Both the position numbers and the translations under genes were made by a program. The notes below the pieces were generated by a model that had not been told where the DNA came from, made no database searches, and saw only the letters and a program-made list of their open reading frames with translations. This document shows positions 1-9,500 of a DNA stretch of 64,000 nucleotides, piece by piece (within the stretch, counting starts at the first letter, position 1; each line of letters opens with the position of its first letter). Source of the DNA: Bryobacterales bacterium (GTDB lineage: Bacteria; Acidobacteriota; Terriglobia; Bryobacterales; Bryobacteraceae); contig JADJOP010000007.1 of assembly GCA_016713735.1 (NCBI GenBank), positions 248,001 to 312,000 of the forward strand, read 5' to 3'.

Positions 1-935
1 ATCTGCTTGTTCCACTCGGCGCCCTTGCTGAGCACGGCGGCGTGCTGCTTCTTGAACTCGTCAGTGGAGCCGCTGGAACCGAAGATGCCCGAGCTGAAGA
101 CGCCGATGTAGGCGAACTTGTCGAGGTGGCGGAGGCTGATGTTGAGCGTCTGCGCGCCGCCCATGGAGAGGCCGGCGATGGCGCGCGAGCCGCGGTCGGC
201 CTGCACACGGTAGGTCTTTTCGACGAGCGGCAGGATGTCGCCCATGAGGTCGGCCTCAAACAGCTCGGTGTTGCGCGAGCGGGCGGCGCGGTCGCCTGAT
301 TTCACGGCGTGGCCGTCGGGCATGACGATGATCATGGGGCGCACGCGGCCGTCGGTGAGCAGGTTGTCGGCGATCATGCCGGCGCGGCCCACGGTGGCCC
401 ATTCGGCGTCGGTGTCGCCGGAGCCGTGCAGCAGGTAGAGCACGGGGAAGGCGTCCTTCGACGACTCATAGCCGGGCGGCGTATAGACGTGCACGCGGCG
501 GTTGGCGTGAACGGCCTTGGAGTAGTAGTGATGAACGTGGACGGTGCCGTGCGGCACATCGCGCCAGGCAAAGAAGTTGACCGGCGGGCCCAGGATGTCG
601 ACCATGCTCGTCGGGCCGCGGTTGCCTTCCTTCAGCAGCGGGTTTGCCGGATCGACCATCGAGGCGCCGTCGACGATGAAGCTATAGGTATAGAGCTCCG
701 GCGTGAGCGGACCGACGGTGACCGACCAGACGCCGTCTTCTGACTTCGTCATGGCCTCGGTCGTGTTGGCGGCCATCCACTCGCCGCGCAGGGCGACGGC
801 GGTGGCCTTGGGCGCGCGCAACCGGAAGCTGACGCGGGCATCGGGGTGGATTTCAGGCGACTGGATAGGAGCGGGCTGCGGAGCGCGCTGGGCGAACGCG
901 GCGGTGGCGAGCAGTGTGCAGGCGAGAAGACGCAT
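1..935 (-). CDS. Esterase of the enterochelin-esterase/EstD type with N-terminal E-set domain, cut by the left window edge
   Basis: The gene starts at ATG 933-935 and runs off the left edge, so only about 311 N-terminal residues are visible. A short secretion signal (MRLLACTLLATAAFAQ) is followed by a CBM48/E-set-like beta domain (about residues 25-100) and then an alpha/beta hydrolase core with HGSGDTDAEW (oxyanion region) and the nucleophile elbow GLSMGG. The Asp/His part of the triad lies outside the window. Known members hydrolyse ester bonds of siderophores, acetylated or feruloylated sugars; the substrate here cannot be told. It begins 9 bases after the rsfS stop, so the two are probably co-transcribed. 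Family call secure, substrate unknown. Confidence 0.85.
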   Translation of the reverse strand, partial: MRLLACTLLATAAFAQRAPQPAPIQSPEIHPDARVSFRLRAPKATAVALRGEWMAANTTEAMTKSEDGVWSVTVGPLTPELYTYSFIVDGASMVDPANPLLKEGNRGPTSMVDILGPPVNFFAWRDVPHGTVHVHHYYSKAVHANRRVHVYTPPGYESSKDAFPVLYLLHGSGDTDAEWATVGRAGMIADNLLTDGRVRPMIIVMPDGHAVKSGDRAARSRNTELFEADLMGDILPLVEKTYRVQADRGSRAIAGLSMGGAQTLNISLRHLDKFAYIGVFSSGIFGSSGSTDEFKKQHAAVLSKGAEWNKQ

Positions 936-944
936 GCCAGGACT

Positions 945-1268
945 CTATCGAGTCGCGGCGGGCAGCGCAAGCTCCGGGGCATCGCGCCACAACCGGTCGA
1001 GGTCGTAATAGGCGCGCGCCGACTCGGTGAAGACGTGAACCACCATGTCGCCGTAGTCCATCAGGACCCACTCGGCGTTGCTGTAGCCTTCCACCGAGTT
1101 GGGGCGCTCGCCCACTTGCTTGAGCGACTTTTCCACCTCGTCGGCGATGGCCTGAATCTGGCGCTGGTTGGCGCCGCTGCAGAGCACGAACCAGTCAGCA
1201 AACGTGGTGACCGGACGCAGATCGAGCGCACGGACCCCGCTGGCCTTCTTGTTCAGGGCGGCTTCCAC
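945..1268 (-). CDS. rsfS: Ribosomal silencing factor RsfS (RsfS/YbeB/Iojap family)
   Basis: 107 residues from a GTG at 1268. RsfS binds ribosomal protein L14 (uL14) and blocks subunit joining in starvation. The Iojap signature is present: VEAALNKKA near the start, TTFADWFVLCSG, then GYSNAEWVLMDYGDMVVHVF and a C-terminal YYDLDRLW. The open frame continues upstream of the GTG (residues rich in K, P and A, ending at a stop near 1420) but without an ATG/GTG/TTG, so the GTG is the best visible start; homologues often carry a few extra residues here, such as the WLIA preceding the GTG. The usual partner nadD is not adjacent. The esterase gene follows after 9 bases. Confidence 0.93.
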   Translation of the reverse strand: MEAALNKKASGVRALDLRPVTTFADWFVLCSGANQRQIQAIADEVEKSLKQVGERPNSVEGYSNAEWVLMDYGDMVVHVFTESARAYYDLDRLWRDAPELALPAATR

Positions 1269-1444
1269 GGCGATGAGCCAGTTGGGCGGCGGCGGTGCTT
1301 CCAGGGCGGCGACGGCGGCTGAGGGCGGTGGGGTGGCTTTCTTGGCCGGCTTGCGGCGGACGGTTTTTGCGGCGGCGGACCCTGCGGTCTTTTTCGTGGC
1401 TATGTGCGATGCTCCTCTGCCTCATCGTACTAAAATGGAGGTGC

Positions 1445-2287
1445 ATGCGTTTGACTGCCATCGCCGCGGGATTGGTGTGCGCCGCCGCACTGTGCGCCCA
1501 ATCCGCGCCCGGCGCCGCTTCCGAGCAGGAACTGGCGCGCGAGGTGGAACGCCTGCAAGAGCTGGTGGCCACGGGGGCGGCGCCGCGGTTGGCGCTCGAT
1601 CACCTGCTGAAGAAGAGGGACGACCTCAAGGACGAGGCCATCCTGCGCGAGACGCTCTACGGCAAGCTGGAAGTGGAAGAGCTCACGCCCGAGCAGGCCG
1701 ATGAGATGGTGGCGGCGGCCGAGCGGCGGCTGGCGCGGCGGCGCGAAGCCGTCGAGCAGGCCAAGGAAAAGGTGGAGGCCGGCGCGGCCTCGCGCGTCAG
1801 CCTGACGCCGTTTCTGGAAGACATGGACCGCATGAAGCGGGCGTTCGACGCGGCCACGACGCGGGCCCAGTTGCTCAAGGAGATCTCAGAGATCGCGCGC
1901 CGCGAAGCCGAATATGAGCAGCGCGAAGAGGATGTGCCGCTCGTGCCCTATGGTCCGCTGCCGGTGGCCGAGAAGTTCTCCGGCGACGGCGTGTTTCTCA
2001 CCTCGCACTGGCGCGACACCGTGCTGGCGTTTGAGGCTCGGTTCGGACGCGGCATTCCGGTGAGCGCCAAGGGCGAGACGGCCTTCCATAAGGCGCTGGG
2101 CTACGACCACCGAGGGCGCATCGACGTAGCCGTGGACCCGGATTCGGCCGAAGGGCAGTGGCTGCGAAAGCATCTGGAATCGCTGCGCGTGCCCTACTTC
2201 CTGTTCCGCGCTCCGGTGCGCGGCAAAGCCTCGGCGGCGCACATCCACATCGGGCCGCCGAGCGGGCGCATCCGCCGCGCCGACTAG
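1445..2287 (+). CDS. Exported coiled-coil protein with a C-terminal domain carrying DD-peptidase-like His/Asp motifs
   Basis: 280 residues. I chose ATG 1445 because it opens a typical signal peptide (MRLTAIAAGLVCAAALCAQ); the open frame extends further upstream but only through basic non-signal sequence that overlaps rsfS. Residues about 25-165 are highly charged helix/coiled coil with repeated E-R-K patterns. The C-terminal 110 residues contain TAFHKALGYDHRGRIDVAV and later AAHIHIGPPS. The H-x-x-x-G-x-D-H...D and H-I-H spacing recalls the zinc sites of LAS/Hedgehog-type DD-peptidases, but this is inference; I know no characterised homologue. No operon partner: rsfS diverges from it and hpt follows 82 bases downstream. 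Confidence 0.8.
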   Translation: MRLTAIAAGLVCAAALCAQSAPGAASEQELAREVERLQELVATGAAPRLALDHLLKKRDDLKDEAILRETLYGKLEVEELTPEQADEMVAAAERRLARRREAVEQAKEKVEAGAASRVSLTPFLEDMDRMKRAFDAATTRAQLLKEISEIARREAEYEQREEDVPLVPYGPLPVAEKFSGDGVFLTSHWRDTVLAFEARFGRGIPVSAKGETAFHKALGYDHRGRIDVAVDPDSAEGQWLRKHLESLRVPYFLFRAPVRGKASAAHIHIGPPSGRIRRAD

Positions 2288-2369
2288 CAGCACTGGCTGA
2301 TCGCAGGGGCCGGCCGCCGGGCCCGATCGCAACGGCATCGTCACGGGCGCTTGGTACAATCGTGCTTCC

Positions 2370-2900
2370 ATGCCCGAGCCCTCCGAAAGCAAGCTGCGAG
2401 TTCTGATTCCCCGCGACAAGATCCACGCCCGCATCCAGGAGATGGGCGAGCAGATCCACAAGGACTACCCGGAAGGGCCGATCTACATGATCGGCATTCT
2501 CAAGGGCTCATGGATCTTTTTGGCTGACCTCGTGCGCGCCATTCCGCGCCACGTGCGCGTGGAGTTCATCGGCATCAGCAGCTACGGCCGGGGGAAGACG
2601 TCGTCGGGCGAGGTGCGGCTGACCAAGGACATCGACGTGTCGCTGGAAGGCATGGACATCATCGTCGTCGAGGACATCGTCGACACCGGGGTGACGCTGA
2701 CCTATCTGATTCACCTGCTCGAGCAGCGCAAGCCGCGTTCGATCAAAGTGGCCACGCTGCTCGACAAACCGTCGCGGCGGCTGCGGCCGATTCAGGCCAC
2801 CTACTGCGGGTTCACGGTGCCCGATGAGTTCGTGGTGGGCTATGGGCTCGACTTCGCCGAGGACTACCGCAACCTGCCTGAAATTTGCGTGGTGGAGTAG
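2370..2900 (+). CDS. hpt: Hypoxanthine phosphoribosyltransferase
   Basis: 176 residues, the usual length. It makes IMP (and GMP) from hypoxanthine/guanine and PRPP in cytoplasmic purine salvage. The PRPP loop is VVEDIVDTGVTL with the paired acidic residues; YMIGILKGSWIFLADL is the conserved N-terminal K-G flexible region; SYGRGKTSSG is the mobile loop, and VVGYGLDFAEDYRNLP is the C-terminal purine-pocket segment. The start at 2370 gives MPEPSESKLRVLIPRDKI, matching the expected N-terminus. It converges on the oxidoreductase gene at 2963, with a hairpin in the 62 bases between. Confidence 0.95.
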   Translation: MPEPSESKLRVLIPRDKIHARIQEMGEQIHKDYPEGPIYMIGILKGSWIFLADLVRAIPRHVRVEFIGISSYGRGKTSSGEVRLTKDIDVSLEGMDIIVVEDIVDTGVTLTYLIHLLEQRKPRSIKVATLLDKPSRRLRPIQATYCGFTVPDEFVVGYGLDFAEDYRNLPEICVVE

Positions 2901-2921
2901 CGCGGCGGCCGCGCCCACGCA

Positions 2922-2943
2922 CGCGGCTCGTTTCCAAGCCGCG
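2922..2943. terminator. Hairpin between convergent hpt and oxidoreductase genes
   Basis: Perfect 7-bp inverted repeat CGCGGCT (2922-2928) / AGCCGCG (2937-2943) with an 8-base loop, located between two convergent stop codons. There is no U-tract, so a terminator role is inferred from position only. It also lies at the left edge of the block of changed strand composition. Confidence 0.4.
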
Positions 2944-2962
2944 AGCGCAAGCGAGCCGGCCC

Positions 2963-4318
2963 TTACACCTTCTCGGGCACTACATACGGCGCCCGGTAAT
3001 CCCGCGTCAGCAACGAATTGGCCTCCGCATCACCGAGGAACCGCCCGCTCGACTGGTCCATCCGCAGCGTCCGCTTCACGCGGTACGCAATGTTCGCCAG
3101 ATGGCAGAACGACGCCGACCGCGCCCCAATGGCAATCTCCGCGTTCAGCTTCGTGTAATCGCGCGACCGCACCGCATCGAGGAAGTTTTTCATGTGCGGA
3201 ATCGTGTCTTCGCCTGACGGCTTCTCGGTCAACACCAGTTCATACTTCTCGCGCGAACCCGCGCCCGACCCGCGCGCCGCGTCGCCGCTGATGTTGCCCG
3301 CCGTGCTCTTGTACAACTGGAACCCGCCATGGTCCATCACGATGAACCCGCCATCGCCGAAGAAGATATCGCCTACGTAATTGGGGCCCCGCATCGGCGC
3401 CAGGCCTTCGGGCGGCGTCGGCAGGTTGCGCACGTCAAAGGTAATTTGAGAGTCGCCGAACTCAAAGGCCGCATGCTGCGTGTTCGGCGTCTCCTGGTCG
3501 TCTTTCCACGCATACTTGCCGCCCGTCGCGGAGACCGTTTGCGGCCAACCCGTCCGCCCCAGCCCCCACAGCGCAATGTCCATCTCGTGCACGCCCTGGT
3601 TGCCGATGTCGCCGTTGCCGGTGTCCCAGAACCAGTGCCAGTTGTAGGCGAATTTGTTCTTGCTGTAGGGCTTCCACTGCGCCGGCCCGAGGAACAGATC
3701 CCAATCCAAACCGGCCGGCACGGGCTCATCGGGCGACACTCCCATCGAAAACCGCCGCCGGTAACAGAGGCCGCGCACATGGTACAACTGCCCGATGGCC
3801 CCTTCGCGGATCATCTGAATCGCCTTCATCTTGTGGGGAATCGACCGGCTCTGCGAACCCACCTGCACCATCCGCTTATACTTCCGCGCCGCCGCCACCA
3901 TCTGGTGGCTCTCAAACACGTTGTGGCTCGCCGGCTTCTCCACATACACGTCCTTGCCCGCCTGGCACGCCCAGATCGCCGACAGCGCATGCCAGTGGTT
4001 CGGCGTCGCCACCGACACCGCGTCGATGTCCTTTGACTCAAACATCGTCCGCATGTCCGCATACTCCTTCGGATCATGCCCCTGCTCTTTCTTGATCTTC
4101 GCCACCGCCCGCTCGCGCGCCGCCTGGTTCACGTCGCACACCGCCGCAATGCGCGCCTCCGTGCTCAGCTTCCCGTAAAAATTCATGTGGTCGTTCCCGC
4201 GTCCCCCCAGGCCCACCAGCCCCAGGTTCACGCGATCGTTCGCCCCTAAAATCGGGAACCGCGCCGTCGCAATTGCCGCCGCCGCCGTCTTCACAAAGGT
4301 TCTTCGAGGATTGGTCAT
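2963..4318 (-). CDS. Gfo/Idh/MocA-family oxidoreductase with Tat-like signal
   Basis: 451 residues from ATG 4316-4318. The N-terminus MTNPRRTFVKTAAAAIATA resembles a Tat signal (RR followed by hydrophobic Ala-rich stretch), common in exported members of this family in Acidobacteriota and Planctomycetota. The dinucleotide fold follows (LGLVGLGGRGNDH), then the EKP motif in VYVEKPASHN and the family's C-terminal beta sheet domain (NGDIGNQGVHEMDIALW). Known members oxidise or reduce hydroxyl groups of sugars or inositols with NAD(P)(H). The open frame continues upstream antisense to the aminotransferase gene, but that part is not protein-like. Substrate unknown. Confidence 0.92.
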   Translation of the reverse strand: MTNPRRTFVKTAAAAIATARFPILGANDRVNLGLVGLGGRGNDHMNFYGKLSTEARIAAVCDVNQAARERAVAKIKKEQGHDPKEYADMRTMFESKDIDAVSVATPNHWHALSAIWACQAGKDVYVEKPASHNVFESHQMVAAARKYKRMVQVGSQSRSIPHKMKAIQMIREGAIGQLYHVRGLCYRRRFSMGVSPDEPVPAGLDWDLFLGPAQWKPYSKNKFAYNWHWFWDTGNGDIGNQGVHEMDIALWGLGRTGWPQTVSATGGKYAWKDDQETPNTQHAAFEFGDSQITFDVRNLPTPPEGLAPMRGPNYVGDIFFGDGGFIVMDHGGFQLYKSTAGNISGDAARGSGAGSREKYELVLTEKPSGEDTIPHMKNFLDAVRSRDYTKLNAEIAIGARSASFCHLANIAYRVKRTLRMDQSSGRFLGDAEANSLLTRDYRAPYVVPEKV

Positions 4319-4459
4319 GAATGTCTCCTGCTCACCGGAACCATACATTCTATCCCCACCCGCGCCCCGCGCTCGCGAGCCCGCCCGTACCCGCCCCCCG
4401 CCACCAACGCTCCCCCAATATTCCAGCCCGCCGCCGCCCGCATTGTAGACTAGAACCTT

Positions 4460-5636
4460 ATGTCTCAGTCGACGTGTACTCTCACGCCGCCCAAGCGGCT
4501 CCTGATGGGCCCCGGCCCGAGCATGGTGGAACCTCGCGTCTACGCCGCCATGGCACAGCCCATCGTCGGCCACCTCGATCCCTACTTCTTCCAGATCTCC
4601 GAGGAGATCCGCACCCTCCTCGCCCAGGCCTTCGGCACCACCAACCAGTTCACCATGGCCATCTCCGGCACCGGCAGCGCCGGCATGGAAGCCTGCGTCT
4701 CTAACTTCATCGACGACGGCTCGAAAATGGCCGTCCTCGCCAACGGCTTCTTCTGCGACCGCCTCACCGAAATGGGCAAACGCCAGGGCGCCAACGTCGT
4801 CCGCCTGGAGAAACCCTGGGGCGAAAACTTCTCCGACGACGAAGCCCGCGATTTCATCAAACGCGAGCAACCCAACGTCGTCGCCTACGTCATGGCCGAA
4901 ACCTCCACCGGCGTCGTCCAGCCCGGCAAGGCCATCTGCGAAGCCGCTCACGAAGTGGGCGCGCTCGTCATCGCCGATTGCGTCACCGCGCTCGGCACCA
5001 TGCCCTGCAACATCGACGAAACCGGCATCGACGCCGCCTTACTCCTGCAGCCAGAAAGGCCTCGGCGCGCCTCCCGGACTGGCCCCCATCTCCATCTCTC
5101 CCCGCGCCCTGGAAGCCCTGCGCAACCGCACCTCCTCACACAAGAGCTGGTATCTCGACCTCAAACTCCTCGACGAATACTACGGCGCCTCCCACCGCTA
5201 CCACCACACCGCGCCCATCTCGATGTTCTACGCCGTGCGCGAAGCCCTCGAGATCATCCGCGAAGAAGGGCTCCCGGCGCGCTTTGCCCGCCACGAGCGC
5301 AATCACAAAGCCTTCGTCGCCGGCCTCGAAGCGATGGGCCTCAGCATGCTCGTCGCCCCCGGCAAGCGCCTCTGGGCGCTGAACACCCCCTGCGTCCCCG
5401 AAGGCATCACCGACATGGCCATCCGCAAGCGCCTCATGGACGGCGACGGCATCGAAATCCTCGGCGGCTTTGGACCCCTCGCCGGCAAAGTCTTCCGGAT
5501 CGGCATCATGGGCGCCGGCTCGCGTGAGGAAAACGTCCTCCTGCTGCTCGACCGAATGGAAGCCGCGTTCCGCGCCGAAGGCTTCACCCCCAAGGCAAGC
5601 GGCGTAGAAGCCGCCCGCGCCTTCTACGCCGCGTGA
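4460..5636 (+). CDS. Class V aminotransferase (serine/alanine-glyoxylate type), one-base frameshift as sequenced
   Basis: PLP-dependent aminotransferase of about 391 residues once the frame is restored. Opening MSQSTCTLTPPKRLLMGPGPS is the family N-terminus (GPGP phosphate/substrate loop); SGTGSAGMEA and AETSTGV follow. The first frame loses homology after DETGIDAA near 5039; the next frame continues at once with YSCSQKGLGAPPGLAP, holding the Schiff-base lysine, and runs to the TGA at 5634-5636. Removing one T of the TT at 5039-5040 joins both parts perfectly. Products of this family transaminate alanine or serine with glyoxylate. Either a sequencing error or a very recent mutation. The 3' end overlaps the convergent GGDEF gene by 13 bases. 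Confidence 0.88.
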
Positions 5637-6515
5637 TCCGAACGGCTGGATGTGATCCGGTTCCGCCCGAGCCTCTTGCTCATGCGGAGCCGGAACTCCG
5701 CCCGCCCCACCAGGTCCTCCAGGATGCGCCCCCGGCGTCGCCATCTCAATTCCCGCCGACACCGTCAGCGCCACACTCTCGTCGCCCCACTCCAGCCGCG
5801 CCTGCTCCACGGCGCACCGGCACAACTCCGCCCGCCCCTCCACCGTCGCCGCATCGCCCACCACCAGCGCCAGATACTGATCGCCTCCCCACCGGCAGAG
5901 CGTGTCGTGCTCCTCCAGACACCCGCACAACGTCCGCGCCACTCCCGCCAGCGCCCGGTCGCTGCAGTCATACCCTAACCGCTCGTTCACGCAATGCACC
6001 ATGTCCACGTCGAACAGCACCGCCCCGAAATCCTGACGGTGCAGTTGATACCGGATCAGATGCGACTCCACCTCCAGCCCCGCCAGCCTCCGGTTCCCCA
6101 CCTGCGTCAACGGATCCGTCAAATCCAGTTCCGGAAACCGCCGCGCATACTCCAGAATGCTCAGCGACGGGGTCGCATCCGTCACGCACAGCAACTCGCT
6201 CCCCTCGCCTAACAGCGCCCGCCGCGGCCCCAGCCGCTGCACCCGCACCGGCGACAGATACCCCTCACGGTGACGCAGAAACGGCCGCGCGCCTTCCATG
6301 GTCACCAACAGATCCTCGTCCCAACGCAACCGCCTCACCGCGCTCAAGGGCCTCCCCGATAACCGCTCCGCCGCACGGTTCGACCACACAATGCGACCGT
6401 CCTCATCGAGCGCCAGCAAGGGCACCGGCAGCTCATCCAAGAGCGCCTTTACCCCCGGCTCCACCGGCATGGCTGCCGGCTCACGCTCTCCGCGCGGCGC
6501 CTCCAACGTGCTCAT
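5624..6515 (-). CDS. PAS-GGDEF protein with degenerate signature, frameshifted as sequenced
   Basis: About 296 residues after correction. A PAS domain (about residues 20-85, LLDELPVPLLALDEDGRIVWSN) precedes a GGDEF domain (DPLTQVGNRRL, FGAVLFDVD). The active loop reads RWGGDQYLAL rather than GGDEF and no RxxD inhibitory site is visible upstream (LEEHD), so cyclase activity is doubtful; it may bind nucleotide or act as a receptor. The frame breaks in a run of five Gs (coding strand, about 5730); with four Gs it continues as GRILEDLVGRAEFRLRMSKR to a stop at 5624-5626, the normal end of a GGDEF domain. I prefer ATG 6515 (GGAAG upstream); ATG 6566 is an alternative. Soluble, no membrane segment seen. 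Confidence 0.85.
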
Positions 6516-6651
6516 GACTTCCACTTCTTCCTTCGTCAGAGAGGGGTTTCGCCACCCCTCCCGCATCGATCGGCGGCAGGGCTTCTCCCCCCAACTATGC
6601 GCCCGCGATCCGCCAATTTCCAGCGAAAAACGCCGCTCGCCTCCCTTTCGC

Positions 6652-7968
6652 CTACTCGCCGCCGCTCGGCTCAATCACTCCCCGCCGGTTCTCCGGCCGC
6701 GCCGGAATCTTGTTCACCATCACGTTCGCCGCGTTCCGCCGTTTGCGTAACTCAAACGCGTCATACACATCCCCCCGCGCCGTCCGCGACTCATACACCA
6801 ACCGATCCCCATCCACCCGGATGATCTGGTACAGTTGCGTGTCCTCCGCCTTCCTCTGCATCCACGCCGCCGGCGTCACCTCGTACATCTTCGGACCCGA
6901 CACGCTTACCACATACACCGTCCCGCCCTCGCGCCGGTTCTCCCCGCCACCACATTGCTCCGCCCATACGAATGATCGTGCCCCGTCAACACCAGGTCCA
7001 CCCGGTGCTTGTCATACACCGGCTTCAACGCCGCGCGCAGATCCTTGTTGTCGCGCCCCTTCGCCGTCGAGAAGATCGGATGATGGTGCGTCACCACCGT
7101 CCACTTGTTCGGGTTGTTCTCCAGCAGCTTGTCCAGCCACTCGGCCTGCTCCTTCTGCTGCACGTTCGTGTTCAACGCCACCACGCGAACGCCCTGGATG
7201 TCCACGTAATAATTCGTCTCATCCAACCCCGCCACTCCGTTGCCCGGCAGCGTGAACTGCGGCCGCCAGTTGCGGTTCAACCCCCGCTCGCCCGTGCTCA
7301 ACTTCCCATACTCATGGTTCCCCGGCACCGGCACGCTTGGCACCGACATGTTGATCCACCCCGCCGCCTTGTGCCACTCGCCCCACTGCTCGTCGCGCTC
7401 CGCCGTGTTGATCAAATCCCCCGCGTGAATCATGAACTTCAGCTTCGGCGCATCCGAGTACGCTGACCGGATCACCCGCGACCACATCTCAAACAGGTCG
7501 TTCTGCGCATCGCCCACATAGGCGAACGCAAACGGCTCGGCCTTCTCACTCGCCGTCGTGAAATGCGCCCACTCTGACCAGTTCTCCCCGTCGCCCACCC
7601 GGTACACATACTTCGTCGATGGCGTCAGCCTCGAATTGCACCGAGTGATAATGCGCCGGCCCCAGGTCCGACGTGTACGCCTCGGTCCTTGCCTCCACTT
7701 CGCGCTTCTTCTTCTTAAACAGCGGACCATCCTCGGCCACCGCAATCTCCGCCGCCGCCTTCGCCACGCTCACATCGGTCCGCCACGTCACCGCCTGCGT
7801 CGTCTTCGGATCCCCCGCCCACGTCAGGATCACGCGGTCCGGCTGCGCCGTCGGCGCATGCAGAATCTTCGCCGGAATCTTGTTGTCCTTCGCCGCCGGA
7901 GCCGTGCGCATCCACGCCAACCCCGCCAGCACACAAAATCCCGCCGCCATCGACACACGAAGTTTCAT
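6652..7968 (-). CDS. Purple-acid-phosphatase-like metallophosphoesterase, two compensating frameshifts
   Basis: About 438 residues when joined. A signal peptide (MKLRVSMAAGFCVLAGLAWM) and a fibronectin-like N-terminal domain (RVILTWAGDP; LTPSTKYVYRVGDG) precede the two-metal phosphoesterase core: AYVGDAQND, HAGDLINTAERDEQW, GNHEYG, VVTHHHPIFS, GHDHSYGRS. These are the purple acid phosphatase metal ligands. The frame shifts at about 7629-7630 (one extra base after QFE) and back at about 6942-6945 (one G missing in a G run, before GENRREGGTVY). Since the shifts cancel and all core motifs are intact, I read them as sequence errors. Exported phosphomonoesterase or phosphodiesterase; substrate not predictable. 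Confidence 0.88.
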
Positions 7969-8036
7969 AAGTCACATTGTATGACTTCGACAATTGCCAA
8001 CCGATGACAGCCCGCCCGCATGGTACGCTCCCCTTC

Positions 8037-9413
8037 ATGCGCCGCCGCCACTTCCTCGCCTCCCTCGCCGCTACCTCTCTACGCGCGCAAGACACCGCCG
8101 CCACCACCCGCCACCGCGCCCCACGCGCCCTCAACCCCGCCGCCCGCACCTCCGATTGGCCCAACTTCCTCGGCCCCACCCACAACGGCTTCTCCCCGGA
8201 AACCCACCTCGCCAAGTCCTTCCCTGCTTCCGGCCCGCCCCTCGTCTGGGAACGCACCAAGGGCACCGGCTATAGCTCCCCCTCCCTCGCCAAAGGCAAA
8301 CTCGTCTTCCTCCACCGCCTCGGCAACCGCGAAATCGTCGAGTGCCTCCACCCCGAAACCGGAGCCCTCCTCTGGTCCTTCGATTACCCCACCCAGTTCG
8401 AAGACCGCTACGGCTACAACAACGGCCCCCGCTCCAGCGCCGTCATCGCCAACGGCCTCGTCCACACCCTCAGCGCCGAAAGCCTCCTCCACACCCTCCA
8501 CCTCGACTCCGGCAAACCCGCCTGGAAACTCGACCTCCGCGCCTCCTTCGGCGTCAAACAGGACTTCTTCGGCGTCGCCACCACACCCCTCCTCGAATCC
8601 GGCAAGCTGATCGTCCAAATCGGCGCCCCCGGCGGCCCCACCCTCGCCGCCTTCGACCCCGCCTCCGGCAAACCCCTCTGGCGCGCCGGCAACGACTGGG
8701 GACCCAGCTACGCCTCTCCCATCCCCGCCACCGTCCACGGCAAACGCCGCGTCTTCCTCTTTGCCGGCGGCGAATCCCAGCCCCCCACCGGCGGACTCCT
8801 CATGCTCGATCCCGTCACCGGCGCCATCGACGCCACCTTCCCCTGGCGCAGCCGGAGCTACGAATCCGTCAACGCCTCCTGCCCTGTCATTGCAGACAAT
8901 CAGGTCTTTATCTCCGCAAGCTACCGCACCGGCGGCGCCATGCTCGCCATCACCCCTGACCTCAAGCTGAAGCCCCTCTGGACCACCCCCGACTTCGGCC
9001 TCCACTTCAACACCCCCATCTGGCACAACGGCCACCTCTACGGCTTCGACGGCCGCAACGAACCCGACGCCTCGCTGGCCTGCCTCGACGCCAAAACCGG
9101 CAAAGTCGTCTGGCGCCACACCCCCGAATGGAAGGAATCCATCAACGGCCGCGAACAGTTGCTCAGCACCTACCGCGGCAACCTGATCCACGTCAACGGC
9201 CGCTTCCTCGCCCTCGGCGAACTCGGCCACTTGCTGTGGATGGACCTCACACCCGCCGGCTACAAGGAATCCTCACGCGCCTGGCTCTTCGCCGCCCGCG
9301 AAACCTGGTCGCCCCCTGTCCTCTCCCGCGGCCTGCTCTACATCGTCCAGCACACCCGCGACGCTCTTCACGCCAAGGGGCCTCGCCTGCTCTGCTACGA
9401 CCTTCGGGCCTGA
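8037..9413 (+). CDS. Exported PQQ-like beta-propeller protein
   Basis: 458 residues from ATG 8037; this start opens a basic, Tat-like leader (MRRRHFLASLAATSLRAQ), while a further in-frame ATG at 7977 would precede it without a signal. The body holds repeated tryptophan-docking blades of the PQQ-like type: GALLWSFDY, GKPAWKLDL, GKPLWRAGNDWG, GKVVWRHTP. Such proteins bind PQQ in dehydrogenases or serve as scaffolds (BamB); none of the PQQ-dehydrogenase calcium/active-site context is obvious, so a non-enzymatic or unknown sugar/alcohol role is possible. DWPNFLGPTHNGFS at the N-terminus is typical of the planctomycete/acidobacterial outer-membrane-assembly BamB-like group. Stand-alone gene, divergent from the phosphatase gene. 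Confidence 0.88.
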   Translation: MRRRHFLASLAATSLRAQDTAATTRHRAPRALNPAARTSDWPNFLGPTHNGFSPETHLAKSFPASGPPLVWERTKGTGYSSPSLAKGKLVFLHRLGNREIVECLHPETGALLWSFDYPTQFEDRYGYNNGPRSSAVIANGLVHTLSAESLLHTLHLDSGKPAWKLDLRASFGVKQDFFGVATTPLLESGKLIVQIGAPGGPTLAAFDPASGKPLWRAGNDWGPSYASPIPATVHGKRRVFLFAGGESQPPTGGLLMLDPVTGAIDATFPWRSRSYESVNASCPVIADNQVFISASYRTGGAMLAITPDLKLKPLWTTPDFGLHFNTPIWHNGHLYGFDGRNEPDASLACLDAKTGKVVWRHTPEWKESINGREQLLSTYRGNLIHVNGRFLALGELGHLLWMDLTPAGYKESSRAWLFAARETWSPPVLSRGLLYIVQHTRDALHAKGPRLLCYDLRA

Positions 9414-9500
9414 GCCCTCACGCTCCGCGGCGCAACGAATTTCCGCCCGCGGCGACGATCATCTAGACTGTACCTTTCATCACCAACCTCGGGTCCCCTC

